A stretch of DNA of 22,153 nt from an uncultured Collinsella sp. (GTDB taxonomy: Bacteria; Actinomycetota; Coriobacteriia; Coriobacteriales; Coriobacteriaceae), in the NCBI GenBank assembly GCA_900544645.1, contig UQWG01000031.1, forward strand, positions 1 to 22,153, given 5' to 3'. Position 1 is the stretch's first letter; each line of letters starts with the position of its first letter. Positions 1 through 6,152 of this stretch are shown here, piece after piece. The notes under the pieces were generated by a model. That model was given only the letters and a program-made list of their open reading frames with translations. It did not search any database and was not told the origin of the DNA. The translations under genes and the position numbers were made by a program.

Positions 1-29
1 CTGCCGATCAGGCCGCCGGGGTATCGAAC

Positions 30-65
30 CCCGCATTCATCCGTACACACACGGATGAATGCGGG
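30..65. repeat. Perfect 15-bp inverted repeat (hairpin)
   Basis: Two exact 15-bp arms (30-44 and 51-65) flank a 6-base ACACAC loop. No T-run follows on either strand, so it is not a standard intrinsic terminator. A third partial copy of the arm (CGGATGAA) lies at 73-80. A smaller hairpin (17-21 with 29-33) overlaps the left arm, so the two could compete. It may be a mobile-element end, an attenuator-like RNA structure or a dispersed repeat; the window cannot decide. Confidence 0.7.
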
Positions 66-115
66 AAGTGTCCGGATGAAGTTGATAATCAAGGAAACAA
101 TGCCGTTCTGCCTGG

Positions 116-313
116 GACGGCTTTGGTCTGGACTTTAACTACAACATCGCGATCGACACTTATCAGCTCGCGCAACGCGCATGGCCAAATCTCGGACGCT
201 GGCGCATGGAGGACCTTCGAGATTTACTGGACATCCAAAACGACGACGCACACCGCGTGCTCGCCGACTGCGAAGACGAGATGGCTGTCTACAATGCGAT
301 CAGAAAGGCGTGA
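116..313 (+). pseudogene. DnaQ-like 3'-5' exonuclease, C-terminal remnant
   Basis: This frame encodes about 65 residues ending at a TGA at 311-313. It carries the pattern of the C-terminal half of DEDD exonucleases: an IDTYQLAQ segment, then an AHRVLADC segment that matches the AHRALxDC consensus around the last catalytic His and Asp, and a closing helix. The N-terminal half, with the ExoI Asp-x-Glu, is missing: the frame is closed by several stops between 56 and 88 and no start codon or ribosome site is evident. The real family domain is about 170-200 residues, so this is a fragment. Family assignment rests on motif memory only. Confidence 0.6.
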
Positions 314-435
314 AGTCGGGAGAGCTTTCTGTGGAACCGCCGCGCCGTCGCGCGAGCCGACCGGGCAACCCGGGCAATCTGGTCCCGGCTCTCCCGGTCG
401 TATTCCTACGATATCGCCCCTAGATCACCAATGTG

Positions 436-675
436 TCAGATAAAGAATGAGGCAATGGTTATGATCACGCCTACGGCAGATGCAACGACTACGCCTTTTT
501 TCCTCTCCTTTAGTCCGACGAATAGGGTTGCCGTAAAGTAAAGGGCGGAAATGCAGTCTATGGCAAGCAAAACGAGTTCCTTGGGCGGTTTCAGCAAAAG
601 GTCGCTAGCAAAGAGTAATGCAAGCAGGGCAAAGCCGATTGTGTTCAAGTATCTCGATTGATTTTGCGACAACAT
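436..675 (-). CDS. Small membrane protein (79 aa), possible immunity-type partner
   Basis: I do not recognise this protein. It has an N-terminal hydrophobic segment (about residues 13-28), a short charged break with KPPKE, a second hydrophobic stretch (about 34-55), a basic KERKKG loop, and a C-terminal hydrophobic helix, so two or three membrane spans are expected. The ATG at 675 follows a good ribosome site (AAAGGAAG, about 6 bases upstream). It starts 12 bp after the stop of the second reading frame of the secreted-protein gene upstream, which suggests co-transcription. A small multi-span protein directly after a secreted peptide gene is the classic layout of bacteriocin and immunity genes, but that is inference from context. 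Confidence 0.6.
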   Translation of the reverse strand: MLSQNQSRYLNTIGFALLALLFASDLLLKPPKELVLLAIDCISALYFTATLFVGLKERKKGVVVASAVGVIITIASFFI

Positions 676-687
676 GGCAACTTCCTT

Positions 688-912
688 TCAGAACATGCAA
701 ATGAAAAGTCGGTACGATGTCATTGCGGTTGCAAAAAAGCCGCCGCTAGGACCGGTTGTCACGAGACCGGCGATAACTTCAGCGGTGCCAGCAAGGTAGG
801 GATCGCGCAGGCAAGCCTCCTCCTTCGCGTTCAGCTTGACCTTGTGAGGGACGGGGCGGTTATTTGCAGATCCGTGAGAATCGCACCACACCTTGGAATA
901 TGAATCCGTGCA
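688..912 (-). pseudogene. Out-of-frame C-terminal part of the secreted small protein
   Basis: After about residue 60 of the secreted protein (831-1091), a different reading frame carries the more protein-like sequence: a hydrophilic stretch with KVKLNAKEEACLRDP, then a Gly-rich hydrophobic segment (GTAEVIAGLVTTGPSGG), ending in a TGA at 688-690. That stop lies just before the ribosome site of the next gene, the spacing expected inside an operon. The simplest reading is one original gene of about 130 codons with a single frameshift around 900-935. Sequencing error, a real inactivating indel or programmed frameshifting cannot be separated here. The hydrophobic GxxxG-like segment resembles membrane-active peptides in general. 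Confidence 0.45.
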
Positions 913-1091
913 GCGTCCGCGCTCAAAAGGGATATATCGTAATTTTCGTCGTAGTTGTCTCCGACGTAGATCTCGCTGCTCTCGGCGGGAGATCCCTCGT
1001 CGGCATAGGCTGCCGCAACGGGCACAAATGGTGTCATGACAAGGGAGAGGCAAAGAGCTGCTGAGACGATGGAGGGCAGGCATTTCTTCAT
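831..1091 (-). CDS. Sec-exported small protein, likely frameshifted
   Basis: The 86-aa frame begins with a clear signal peptide: basic MKK, a hydrophobic core (about residues 6-26) and an Ala-rich cleavage region (VAAAYA, about 24-30), followed by an acidic, Tyr/Asn-rich mature start. The ATG at 1091 has a strong ribosome site (AAGGAG, 6 bases upstream). Beyond residue 60 the frame becomes atypical and ends at 831, while another frame continues plausibly to 688. The gene lies between a thioredoxin-like remnant (1121-1291) and a small membrane protein (436-675), all on the minus strand. No family was recognised. A secreted bacteriocin-like or surface peptide is a guess from layout. Confidence 0.5.
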   Translation of the reverse strand: MKKCLPSIVSAALCLSLVMTPFVPVAAAYADEGSPAESSEIYVGDNYDENYDISLLSADAARIHIPRCGAILTDLQITAPSLTRSS

Positions 1092-1120
1092 GGCTGGCTC
1101 CTTAATCTGGCCTTTGATAG

Positions 1121-1291
1121 TTACTTGATGTCGCCTCCTTCCGCTTTATATCCGTTGTATTTGGCGTATTTCTTTAATAAGGCAAGAGGTTCTTCCTCTC
1201 CTTCGGATAAGCCGATGATGTTTCCTTGATCATCCAGTATGAATACGGACGGAATATGCTCAAGTTCATATTGGTCATACACGGTCTTATC
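1121..1291 (-). pseudogene. Thioredoxin-like protein, C-terminal fragment
   Basis: A 56-codon frame ends at the TAA at 1121-1123. It encodes the second half of a thioredoxin fold: a segment ending in EHIPSVFILDDQGNIIG, which contains the cis-proline (IPS) and the strand-turn of the form F-I-L-D-x-x-G-x-I typical of TlpA/thioredoxin-like proteins, then a C-terminal helix and a Lys-rich tail. The N-terminal half with the CxxC redox motif is missing. An in-frame stop at 1292-1294 marks where homology ends, and the DNA beyond belongs to a different gene on the other strand. The remnant precedes the secreted-protein gene by 29 bp. Thioredoxin-like accessory proteins occur in some bacteriocin loci, but a general thiol oxidoreductase is equally possible. 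Confidence 0.65.
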
Positions 1292-1294
1292 TTA

Positions 1295-1459
1295 ATTTTT
1301 GCTGATGGCTCAGGCAAGGCGGGGCTTACGTTCGAGGCGACCAACAATGCCCTGGCCCTACAGAGAATAAACGCCACGAACACGCACGCCGGCGGCTGGG
1401 AGAAGTCCGAACTCCGCGGCCTCCTCAATACCGGCGACCTCTGGTCGCTTTTGCCTTGC
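1295..1459 (+). pseudogene. DUF6273-type surface protein, N-terminal-side fragment (split by IS21)
   Basis: From about 1301 the plus strand encodes a segment with ADGSGKAGLTF, then GGWEKSELR and LNTGDLWSLLPC, features I associate with DUF6273 repeat/surface proteins of Coriobacteriia and Clostridia. The frame runs directly into the IS21 left end at 1460. Removing 1460-3920 and one copy of the 7-bp duplication continues it in frame as Pro-Cys-Glu-Leu-Gln into the fragment at 3921-4263. The 5' end of the gene (start codon, any signal peptide) is absent, because upstream of about 1295 the DNA is the thioredoxin-like remnant. The gene is therefore doubly broken. Family assignment is from pattern memory. 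Confidence 0.7.
1453..1459. repeat. IS21 target site duplication, left copy
   Basis: GCCTTGC directly abuts the left IS end, which starts with TG at 1460. An identical 7-mer follows the right end at 3921-3927. IS21-family elements duplicate 4-8 bp, and the interrupted reading frame is restored when one copy and the element are removed. Confidence 0.88.
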
Positions 1460-1477
1460 TGTGTTTCGTCAAGAGGA

Positions 1478-1523
1478 TTTGAGCAAAAAGAGCATCGGAA
1501 ATTGAGCAGCCTGAGCATCGGAA
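1478..1523. repeat. Left-end tandem 23-bp repeats of the IS21 element
   Basis: Two adjacent 23-bp units (1478-1500 and 1501-1523) match at 18 of 23 positions, each containing GAGCA twice and ending GAGCATCGGAA. Related sequence in inverted orientation lies near the right end (core at 3848-3858). Such subterminal repeats in IS21 are transposase binding sites, so this role is inferred from the family. Confidence 0.75.
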
Positions 1524-1544
1524 GCGCGCACGCTTTTTGAGCGG

Positions 1545-2288
1545 CTAGCCCTCCTGCATGAGGGCATGGCGGACGCGGTAGGACTCGCCGCGGAACTGGA
1601 CGAGCCTCCCGTGGTGGACGATGCGGTCGATCACGGCGGCGGCCATCTGGTCGTCCCCGAACACCGACCCCCACCTGCTGAACTCCAGGTTCGTGGTGAT
1701 CACCACCGACTGCCTCTCGTATGCGTCGGCGAAGACCTGGAAGAGCAGCCTCGCCCCGTCCGCGTCGAGCGGGAGGAACCCGAGCTCGTCGATGACGAGC
1801 AGGCGGGCCTTGCCGATGAGCGCGGCCTCCCGGTCGAGCCTCCCGTCGTCGCGGGCGCGCCTCAGGCGCATCACGAGCGAGGACGCCGTGAAGAAGCGCG
1901 CCTCGAGCCTCCTCTCGCACGCCAGCGCGCAGAGGGCCGACGCCATGTGCGTCTTGCCGGTGCCGACGTCGCCCATGAGCACGAGGTCCTCCCTGCGCCC
2001 GACGAAGTCGAGCGCGAGCAGCGACTCGCGCCCCATGCCCTCCGGCCACGACACGGCCGACCAGTCGTAGCCGTCGAAGGTCTTGGGCGCCGGCAGCGCG
2101 CAGCGCCTGAGCAGCGTCGCGCGCTTCGAGGCCTCGCGGCTGGACCTCTCCGCCTCGAGGTAGCCCGCCAGGTACTCCACCTGTTTCGGGGTGCCGAGCC
2201 TCGACCACTCCTCCAGGACGGCGGTGGTGAGCGAGCACGAACGCCCGGCCTCCACGACCCTGCGGGCCAGCTCCTCGCTAGCTGCCAT
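1545..2288 (-). CDS. istB: IS21 helper ATPase IstB
   Basis: This is the AAA+ ATPase of the DnaC/IstB group that assembles with IstA and target DNA to license transposition. The 247-aa protein is normal length. It has the IstB N-terminal helical region (about 1-90), a Walker A motif GDVGTGKTH (about residues 105-113), a Walker B motif LLVIDELGFL, a sensor region VITTNLEFSRWGSVFGD, and a C-terminal RIVHHGRLVQFRGESYR segment that is near-invariant in the family. The ATG at 2288 overlaps the end of istA by 11 bp, the usual coupled istAB arrangement, with a GGGGG ribosome site 9 bases upstream. The frame is intact. Confidence 0.95.
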   Translation of the reverse strand: MAASEELARRVVEAGRSCSLTTAVLEEWSRLGTPKQVEYLAGYLEAERSSREASKRATLLRRCALPAPKTFDGYDWSAVSWPEGMGRESLLALDFVGRREDLVLMGDVGTGKTHMASALCALACERRLEARFFTASSLVMRLRRARDDGRLDREAALIGKARLLVIDELGFLPLDADGARLLFQVFADAYERQSVVITTNLEFSRWGSVFGDDQMAAAVIDRIVHHGRLVQFRGESYRVRHALMQEG

Positions 2289-3744
2289 CGGCGACCGCCC
2301 CCTTCAGGAACCCGTCGTAGACCGACAGGTCGGCCCCGCCGGCCCCGCCGCCGCCTCCCGCGATGCGTCTCGCCAGCACGTCGACCGTGGCGTCGTCGGG
2401 GACGCGGCCGCCCTCGACGACCCTGAGCGCCGCCTCGCAGGCCGCCTCGAAGCCCGAGGACTCGCTCGCCCGGCCGATCGACCTGAGCGTGCGCCTCCTG
2501 CCGGCGGAGTCCATCCGGTCGATCCCCTCGACGAGCCCCGGCGGCATGTCGCGCCTGATCGTCGACTCCCCGAAGGCCCTCGGCCTGGCGATGATGGCGG
2601 GCACGAGTGAGAGGGGGTTCCGGACCGCGGGCCCCTCCCCGAAGGCCCTGGGGAGGACGGCGACCCGGCGGCCGCGGTCGGCGAGGATCTCCACCGTCGT
2701 CGCGCGCATGCCGACGAGCAGGCTCCGCCCGTGCCAGGCGGGCCCGGCGACGTACTCGCGCCCGTCGGCCTCGACGTAGCCGCGCTTGTCGGCGCGGGCG
2801 GTGACCCACCTCACCGCGTCGAACTCCACGCCGGGAAGGGCGCGCATGGCGGCGAGGTCCTCCCGGTAGGCCTCCCCGTGCGGCCTGCCGTCGCGGCAGC
2901 GCGCCGCCGCGTTGACCCTCGCGCACCCCTCGGCGAGGAACGCGTTGAGCTCGGGGAGCGCGCCGAACGCAGGCACGGGGACGAGGAGGTTGCGCCGGAG
3001 GAACCCCACGGCGTTCTCGACGGAGCCCTTCTCGTTTCCCGAATAGGGGTTGCAGTACCGGCTCTCGAAGCGGTAGTGGGCTCTGAACTGCGAGAACAGC
3101 CTCGATTCCGTGACCTCGCCGCGTACCATCCTGCCCGCCTCGGTGGCGTTGTCGAGCACCATCGCCGCCGGGGCGCGGCCCCAGCGGCGGAAGATCTCGA
3201 GCAGCCCGGCGCACAGGCACTCCGACCTCTGCGACATGAGGGCGACGCACTGCCGGTCGTTCGAGTGCGGAAGCGTCGCGACCAGCAGCTTGAGGTCGAG
3301 GGTCCTCCCGCCGACCGCGGCGCGGAAGTTCCCGAAATCGACCTGGCAGGTGCCGGGCGCCCACTCGAGCTCGAGGTACCCCTCTCCGCCCGCCGCCGCC
3401 CGGGCGAGCCTGAGCTCGCGGACGAACCTCTGCACGGTGGAGTAAGAGCCGCCGTAGCCGCGCTCGGCGACGAGCCTGTCGTAGATCCGCCTGGCTGTGT
3501 GGCGCTGCTTCCTCGGGGCCCCGAGGTCGGCCTCGAGAACGCCCGCGACCCATTCCTCGTTGCCCTCGAGCGCGGGCCTGCCCCTCCTCCGGGGCATCGG
3601 CGCGGCGGGCGACATGTCCTCCATGTCGGCGTACTTCGCCACGGTGTTCCGGCTCACGTGGAGCATTCGGGCGATCTCGGACCTCGAGCGCCCGGCGGCA
3701 TCCATCGACCGTATATCATTCACTGTGTCCAGGGGCACGGTCAT
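2278..3744 (-). CDS. istA: IS21 transposase IstA
   Basis: This DDE transposase (RNase H-like fold) cuts and joins the element ends. The 488-aa protein starts with a helix-turn-helix (SRSEIARMLHVSRNTVAKYA), followed by a second DNA-binding region. The catalytic core has its first Asp in CQVDFGNF, its second in AMVLDNATE, and its Glu in GNEKGSVEN, all intact. A beta-barrel-like C-terminal region follows. The longest open frame begins at 3855, but the extra N-terminal stretch is unlike IstA. Plausible starts are ATG 3744 (AAGGA 8 bases upstream) or GTG 3738 (GGAGG ideally placed); ATG 3753 has poor spacing. No frameshift is visible, so the transposase is probably functional. Confidence 0.93.
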   Translation of the reverse strand: MTVPLDTVNDIRSMDAAGRSRSEIARMLHVSRNTVAKYADMEDMSPAAPMPRRRGRPALEGNEEWVAGVLEADLGAPRKQRHTARRIYDRLVAERGYGGSYSTVQRFVRELRLARAAAGGEGYLELEWAPGTCQVDFGNFRAAVGGRTLDLKLLVATLPHSNDRQCVALMSQRSECLCAGLLEIFRRWGRAPAAMVLDNATEAGRMVRGEVTESRLFSQFRAHYRFESRYCNPYSGNEKGSVENAVGFLRRNLLVPVPAFGALPELNAFLAEGCARVNAAARCRDGRPHGEAYREDLAAMRALPGVEFDAVRWVTARADKRGYVEADGREYVAGPAWHGRSLLVGMRATTVEILADRGRRVAVLPRAFGEGPAVRNPLSLVPAIIARPRAFGESTIRRDMPPGLVEGIDRMDSAGRRRTLRSIGRASESSGFEAACEAALRVVEGGRVPDDATVDVLARRIAGGGGGAGGADLSVYDGFLKGAVADGS

Positions 3745-3845
3745 CTCCTCCATCCTTCCCGGGCGGGCTCGCCAAAGTAACCGCCCGGGGAAACCATACG
3801 GCGAGGGCCGCGCCCCCGGTCCCCGGGGCGCGGCCCTCTTGCTTA

Positions 3846-3920
3846 AACTGCTCAATTTTTCGTGCTCACGGTGCTTATTTCCCAGTGATCACTCGGACCA
3901 CTTCTTAGTGAACATCAACA
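3846..3920. repeat. Right-end inverted repeats of the IS21 element
   Basis: Read on the minus strand from 3920, this end begins TGTTGATGTTCAC and then carries TAAGCA, TGAGCA, TTGAGCA and TAAGCA motifs. The 11-bp core AAATTGAGCAG (3848-3858) is identical to that at 1499-1509 in inverted orientation. The core sits 23 bp deeper from the tip than on the left side, exactly one repeat unit. Confidence 0.75.
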
Positions 3921-3927
3921 GCCTTGC
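3921..3927. repeat. IS21 target site duplication, right copy
   Basis: The 7-mer GCCTTGC abuts the right IS end (CA at 3919-3920) and is identical to 1453-1459. Confidence 0.88.
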
Positions 3928-4263
3928 GAACTCCAGTCCAAGGTGAAGTCCGTCACGAAGATGACCGACAACCTGGGCGACGGCAAGGCAGGCACCCCCT
4001 CGGCCACGACTGACAAGGTCTTCCTGCTCTCGATGACTGAAGTCTACGGTGACCTCCAGTCTGACGGCGCCCAGTACGAGTACTACAAATCCAAGGGCGT
4101 GACAACATCGAACTATTCCAGTGCTTCGTCGAGCAGCTATCACTGGACTCGCTCCGTGCATCCGAGCAACTCCGCGTCCTTCCGCTGTGTCCACAGCAAC
4201 GGCAGCTATGACTACTACAGCGCGACGAACATCTACTGCGTGTTCCCCGCCTTCTGCTTTTAG
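3921..4263 (+). pseudogene. DUF6273-type surface protein, C-terminal fragment
   Basis: The frame from Pro-Cys-Glu-Leu (3922 onward) runs to the TAG at 4261-4263. It has the family pattern: a SKVKSVTKMTDN segment, then DKVFLLSMTEVYGD, a Tyr-rich QYEYYKSKG stretch, a Ser-rich linker, YHWTRSV in place of the more usual WLRSP, and a C-terminal FPAFCF. It joins exactly to the fragment ending at 1459. A GTG at 3943 could start a short product, but no ribosome site supports it. DUF6273 function is not established; carriers are mostly predicted secreted or surface proteins. A terminator follows immediately. Confidence 0.75.
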
Positions 4264-4278
4264 CCTCATCTGCAACCA

Positions 4279-4314
4279 ATGAAAAGCCCGTGCGATTCTG
4301 CGCGGGCTTTTCAT
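4279..4314 (+). terminator. Intrinsic terminator after the DUF6273-type gene
   Basis: 15-bp arms (4279-4293 and 4300-4314) form a stem with one G-U pair around a 6-base loop. The arms end in AAAA/TTTT, giving the T-run at 4308-4311 on the plus strand. Located 15 bp after the stop codon. The A-rich left arm also lets it act on the minus strand. Confidence 0.85.
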
Positions 4315-4320
4315 TTGGCA

Positions 4321-4743
4321 ACCAAACGAACGATTCTCGTCTTGAAGCATAGTTATCGGGTTGAGGAGAAATGGGGTCGTACAGCGGCTCTCAGAGCGTC
4401 TGCCGCACTCCCCCGTCATTACCTTCGTAGCGCCCTCGTATAGAGCTCATCCCGCTTGACGTTTCGTTGCAACCTCTCACTTGTCCACCGATCATGTGAA
4501 CTACTGGAATAAATACAGCGACACGCTTGTTCGTTACAGTCGCTATATCTGCGTAAATCGCCGCGATAAATACAGCCTGTACTCGTCTGTATACCAGCTA
4601 CGCGTATGTAGATTCATATCGCGTTAATAAATCGGCTCAAGCGCGTGCAAAACGCGCAAGTAGGCGCAAAAAGTGGTTATCGCGTAGGTAGATTTTTGGC
4701 ACCCTGTTGCTTAATCAAAATTAAGCAATTGCTTAAAACAAAA
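4321..4743. other. Gene-free, repeat-rich intergenic region
   Basis: No credible ORF is present over about 420 bp. Short dispersed repeats occur: ATAAATACAGC at 4509-4519 and 4566-4576; CGCGTANGTAGATT at 4601-4614 and 4681-4694; TATCGCGT at 4617-4624 and 4678-4685. Near its right end three copies of TTGCTTAA in alternating orientation lie at 4707-4714, 4721-4728 and 4729-4736. The region separates the accessory segment from tRNA-Pro. Nature unknown: an untranslated RNA, degenerate mobile-element ends and protein-binding sites are all possible. Confidence 0.6.
4707..4736. repeat. Triple TTGCTTAA/TTAAGCAA repeat with a 16-bp palindrome
   Basis: TTGCTTAAT and ATTAAGCAA form an inverted repeat around CAAA (4707-4728). 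The second arm overlaps the perfect palindrome TTAAGCAATTGCTTAA (4721-4736). It sits just beyond the tRNA-Pro terminator tail. It looks like a protein-binding site or cruciform; no partner is evident. Confidence 0.65.
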
Positions 4744-4770
4744 AAGGTCAGGCACGAGGTGCCTGACCTT
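4744..4770 (-). terminator. Intrinsic terminator of tRNA-Pro
   Basis: Exact 12-bp arms (4744-4755 and 4759-4770) around a 3-base loop. On the minus strand it is followed by a T-rich tail (TTTTTTGTTTT, counting the last stem bases). It begins 8 bp after the encoded CCA of tRNA-Pro. Confidence 0.92.
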
Positions 4771-4778
4771 TAAACTTC

Positions 4779-4855
<77 letters not shown>

Positions 4856-4897
4856 AAGCTTTTGTTTGTTGCTCTGCTCTCGCTCGCAACAGGGAGT

Positions 4898-4927
4898 ATA
4901 TTAACCCGAAACTTTGTCCTTGTGCAA
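4898..4927 (-). promoter_or_regulatory. Promoter of tRNA-Pro (sigma-70 type)
   Basis: On the minus strand, a -35 box TTGCAC (4927-4922) and a -10 box TAATAT (4903-4898) are separated by 18 bp. The -10 lies about 42 bp upstream of the mature tRNA 5' end. It occupies the short gap just after the coaBC stop codon. Confidence 0.75.
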
Positions 4928-4935
4928 GAACTTTT

Positions 4936-6150
4936 TTACAAATTTTGAAGCAAGTCCAAAATTGTATCTGCGAGCTGGGGTTTTGTAAGTACGGGAAGTT
5001 CTTGCGTACCCGCTGAGCTTACGATCCAGGCCTTGTTGGTATCGGTTCCAAAGCCCGAATCGGCGCGCGAGACATCGTTGGCGATAATGGCATCGCAACC
5101 CTTGCGCGCGAGCTTTCGCTGCGCGTACTCCACGACGTTATCGGTCTCGGCCGCAAAGCCGATCACGCACCGCTCCCCCTTCTGACGCGAGAGCTCGGCC
5201 AAAATATCGACCGTCTCGACCAGTTCGATGCGATCCAAGCGCTCGCTGGCCTTTTTGAGCTTATGGTCGGCAGGGGCTGCGGGGGTGTAGTCGGCGACGG
5301 CAGCCGCACAAATGGCCGCATCGGCCGTCTGAAAGGCATCCAGCGCCGCCTGCAGCATCTCTGCGGCGGTCTGCACGCGCACGCACTCCACGTCGCGGGG
5401 AGCGTCGAGCGATGTCGGTCCCAGCACAAGCTTGACCGCAGCACCGCGGCGAGCGGCCTCCCCTGCCAGGGCGATGCCCATCTTGCCCGACGACCGGTTG
5501 CCAATAAAGCGCACGGGGTCGATCGGCTCGTGCGTGGGGCCGGCGGTGATCACGATGCGCTTGCCCGCAAGGTCCTGGGGTACGGGGCTGAGCACCTCGC
5601 AGATGGCCTCAACGATGTCCTCGGGCTCGCTCATGCGTCCCGTGTCCACGTCGCCACAGGCAAGGTAGCCGCTGCCGGGCCCCACCACATGGACGCCACG
5701 GTCGCGCAGCGTGGCCATATTGGCCTGCGTCGCCGGCGCCTTCCACATACCGTTGTTCATGGCGGGGGCGATCACGATGGGTCGCGGCGTGGCAAGCAGC
5801 GTGGTGGAGATGAGGTCATCGGCGATACCGTTTGCCATCTTGGCGATGATATTGGCCGTCGCGGGCGCCACGACCACCAGATCGGGCTCTTTCGCAAGCG
5901 AAATGTGGTGGATGGGGTCGGAGGGGTCGTCGAATAGGCCCACGGCAACGGGCTCGTTGGTGAGCGCACGGAAGGTGAGCGGGCCCACAAATTCGGTGGC
6001 ATGCTCGCTCATAACGACCTTGACACGCGCGCCGCGCTTTTGAAGCAGGCGTACGATATTGCACGACTTATAGGCGGCGATCCCGCCGGTAATGCCCAGC
6101 AGGATCGTTTTTCCCTCAAGTTGAATTGAATTGTTGGGTGCCGCCGTCAT
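4936..6150 (-). CDS. coaBC: Bifunctional phosphopantothenoylcysteine decarboxylase / phosphopantothenate-cysteine ligase
   Basis: CoaBC catalyses two consecutive steps of coenzyme A synthesis: ligation of cysteine to 4'-phosphopantothenate, then FMN-dependent decarboxylation to 4'-phosphopantetheine. At 404 aa it has the normal fused length. The CoaC half has GITGGIAAYK (19-28, FMN site), the catalytic His (about 82, in HHISLA), PATANIIAKMANGIADDL (96-113), APAMNNGMW (128-136) and the reactive Cys165 in ACGD. The CoaB half begins near 195 with VITAGPTHEPIDPVRFIGNR, then AAVADYTP (283-290), KLKK (297-300) and GFAAETD (331-337). The ATG at 6150 lies 2 bp after the zinc-ribbon gene stop, with AAGGAAG 8 bases upstream. 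It is the last gene of the array. Confidence 0.97.
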   Translation of the reverse strand: MTAAPNNSIQLEGKTILLGITGGIAAYKSCNIVRLLQKRGARVKVVMSEHATEFVGPLTFRALTNEPVAVGLFDDPSDPIHHISLAKEPDLVVVAPATANIIAKMANGIADDLISTTLLATPRPIVIAPAMNNGMWKAPATQANMATLRDRGVHVVGPGSGYLACGDVDTGRMSEPEDIVEAICEVLSPVPQDLAGKRIVITAGPTHEPIDPVRFIGNRSSGKMGIALAGEAARRGAAVKLVLGPTSLDAPRDVECVRVQTAAEMLQAALDAFQTADAAICAAAVADYTPAAPADHKLKKASERLDRIELVETVDILAELSRQKGERCVIGFAAETDNVVEYAQRKLARKGCDAIIANDVSRADSGFGTDTNKAWIVSSAGTQELPVLTKPQLADTILDLLQNL

Positions 6151-6152
6151 CG

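Larger units (their letters stand above)
1460..3920 (-). mobile_element. Complete IS21-family insertion sequence (2461 bp)
   Basis: The element holds istA and istB, overlapping and both on the minus strand. Its outer ends read TGTGTTTCGTC (left, plus strand) and TGTTGATGTTC (right, minus strand), with the TG...CA ends typical of IS21; 7 of the first 12 bases match. It is flanked by 7-bp direct repeats. Inside each end lie repeats built on GAGCA. Both ORFs are full length with intact motifs, so the copy could be active. The interior is visibly more GC-rich than the flanking accessory DNA. It splits a DUF6273-type gene. Confidence 0.92.

Noticed and set aside
17..33. A minus-strand T-arm-like hairpin (GGGG-TTCGATA-CCCC) suggesting a tRNA 3' end
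   Set aside because: No anticodon arm or acceptor partner can be drawn from adjacent sequence, which is instead the 15-bp hairpin; the resemblance is limited to one short stem-loop.
1226..1300. Apparent ATG start at 1226 for the DUF6273-type fragment, with a hydrophobic N-terminus like a signal peptide
   Set aside because: This stretch is the reverse complement of the thioredoxin-like remnant, which is the better coding reading, and homology to the surface family begins only at about 1301.
1566..3780. Long plus-strand open frames opposite istA and istB
   Set aside because: They are Arg/Gly/Pro-rich shadows caused by high GC in the IS; istA and istB on the minus strand carry all catalytic motifs.
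4371..4430. A 19-codon plus-strand ORF after GAGGAG
   Set aside because: The ribosome site is only about two bases from the ATG, the peptide has no recognisable feature, and it lies just after a terminator.
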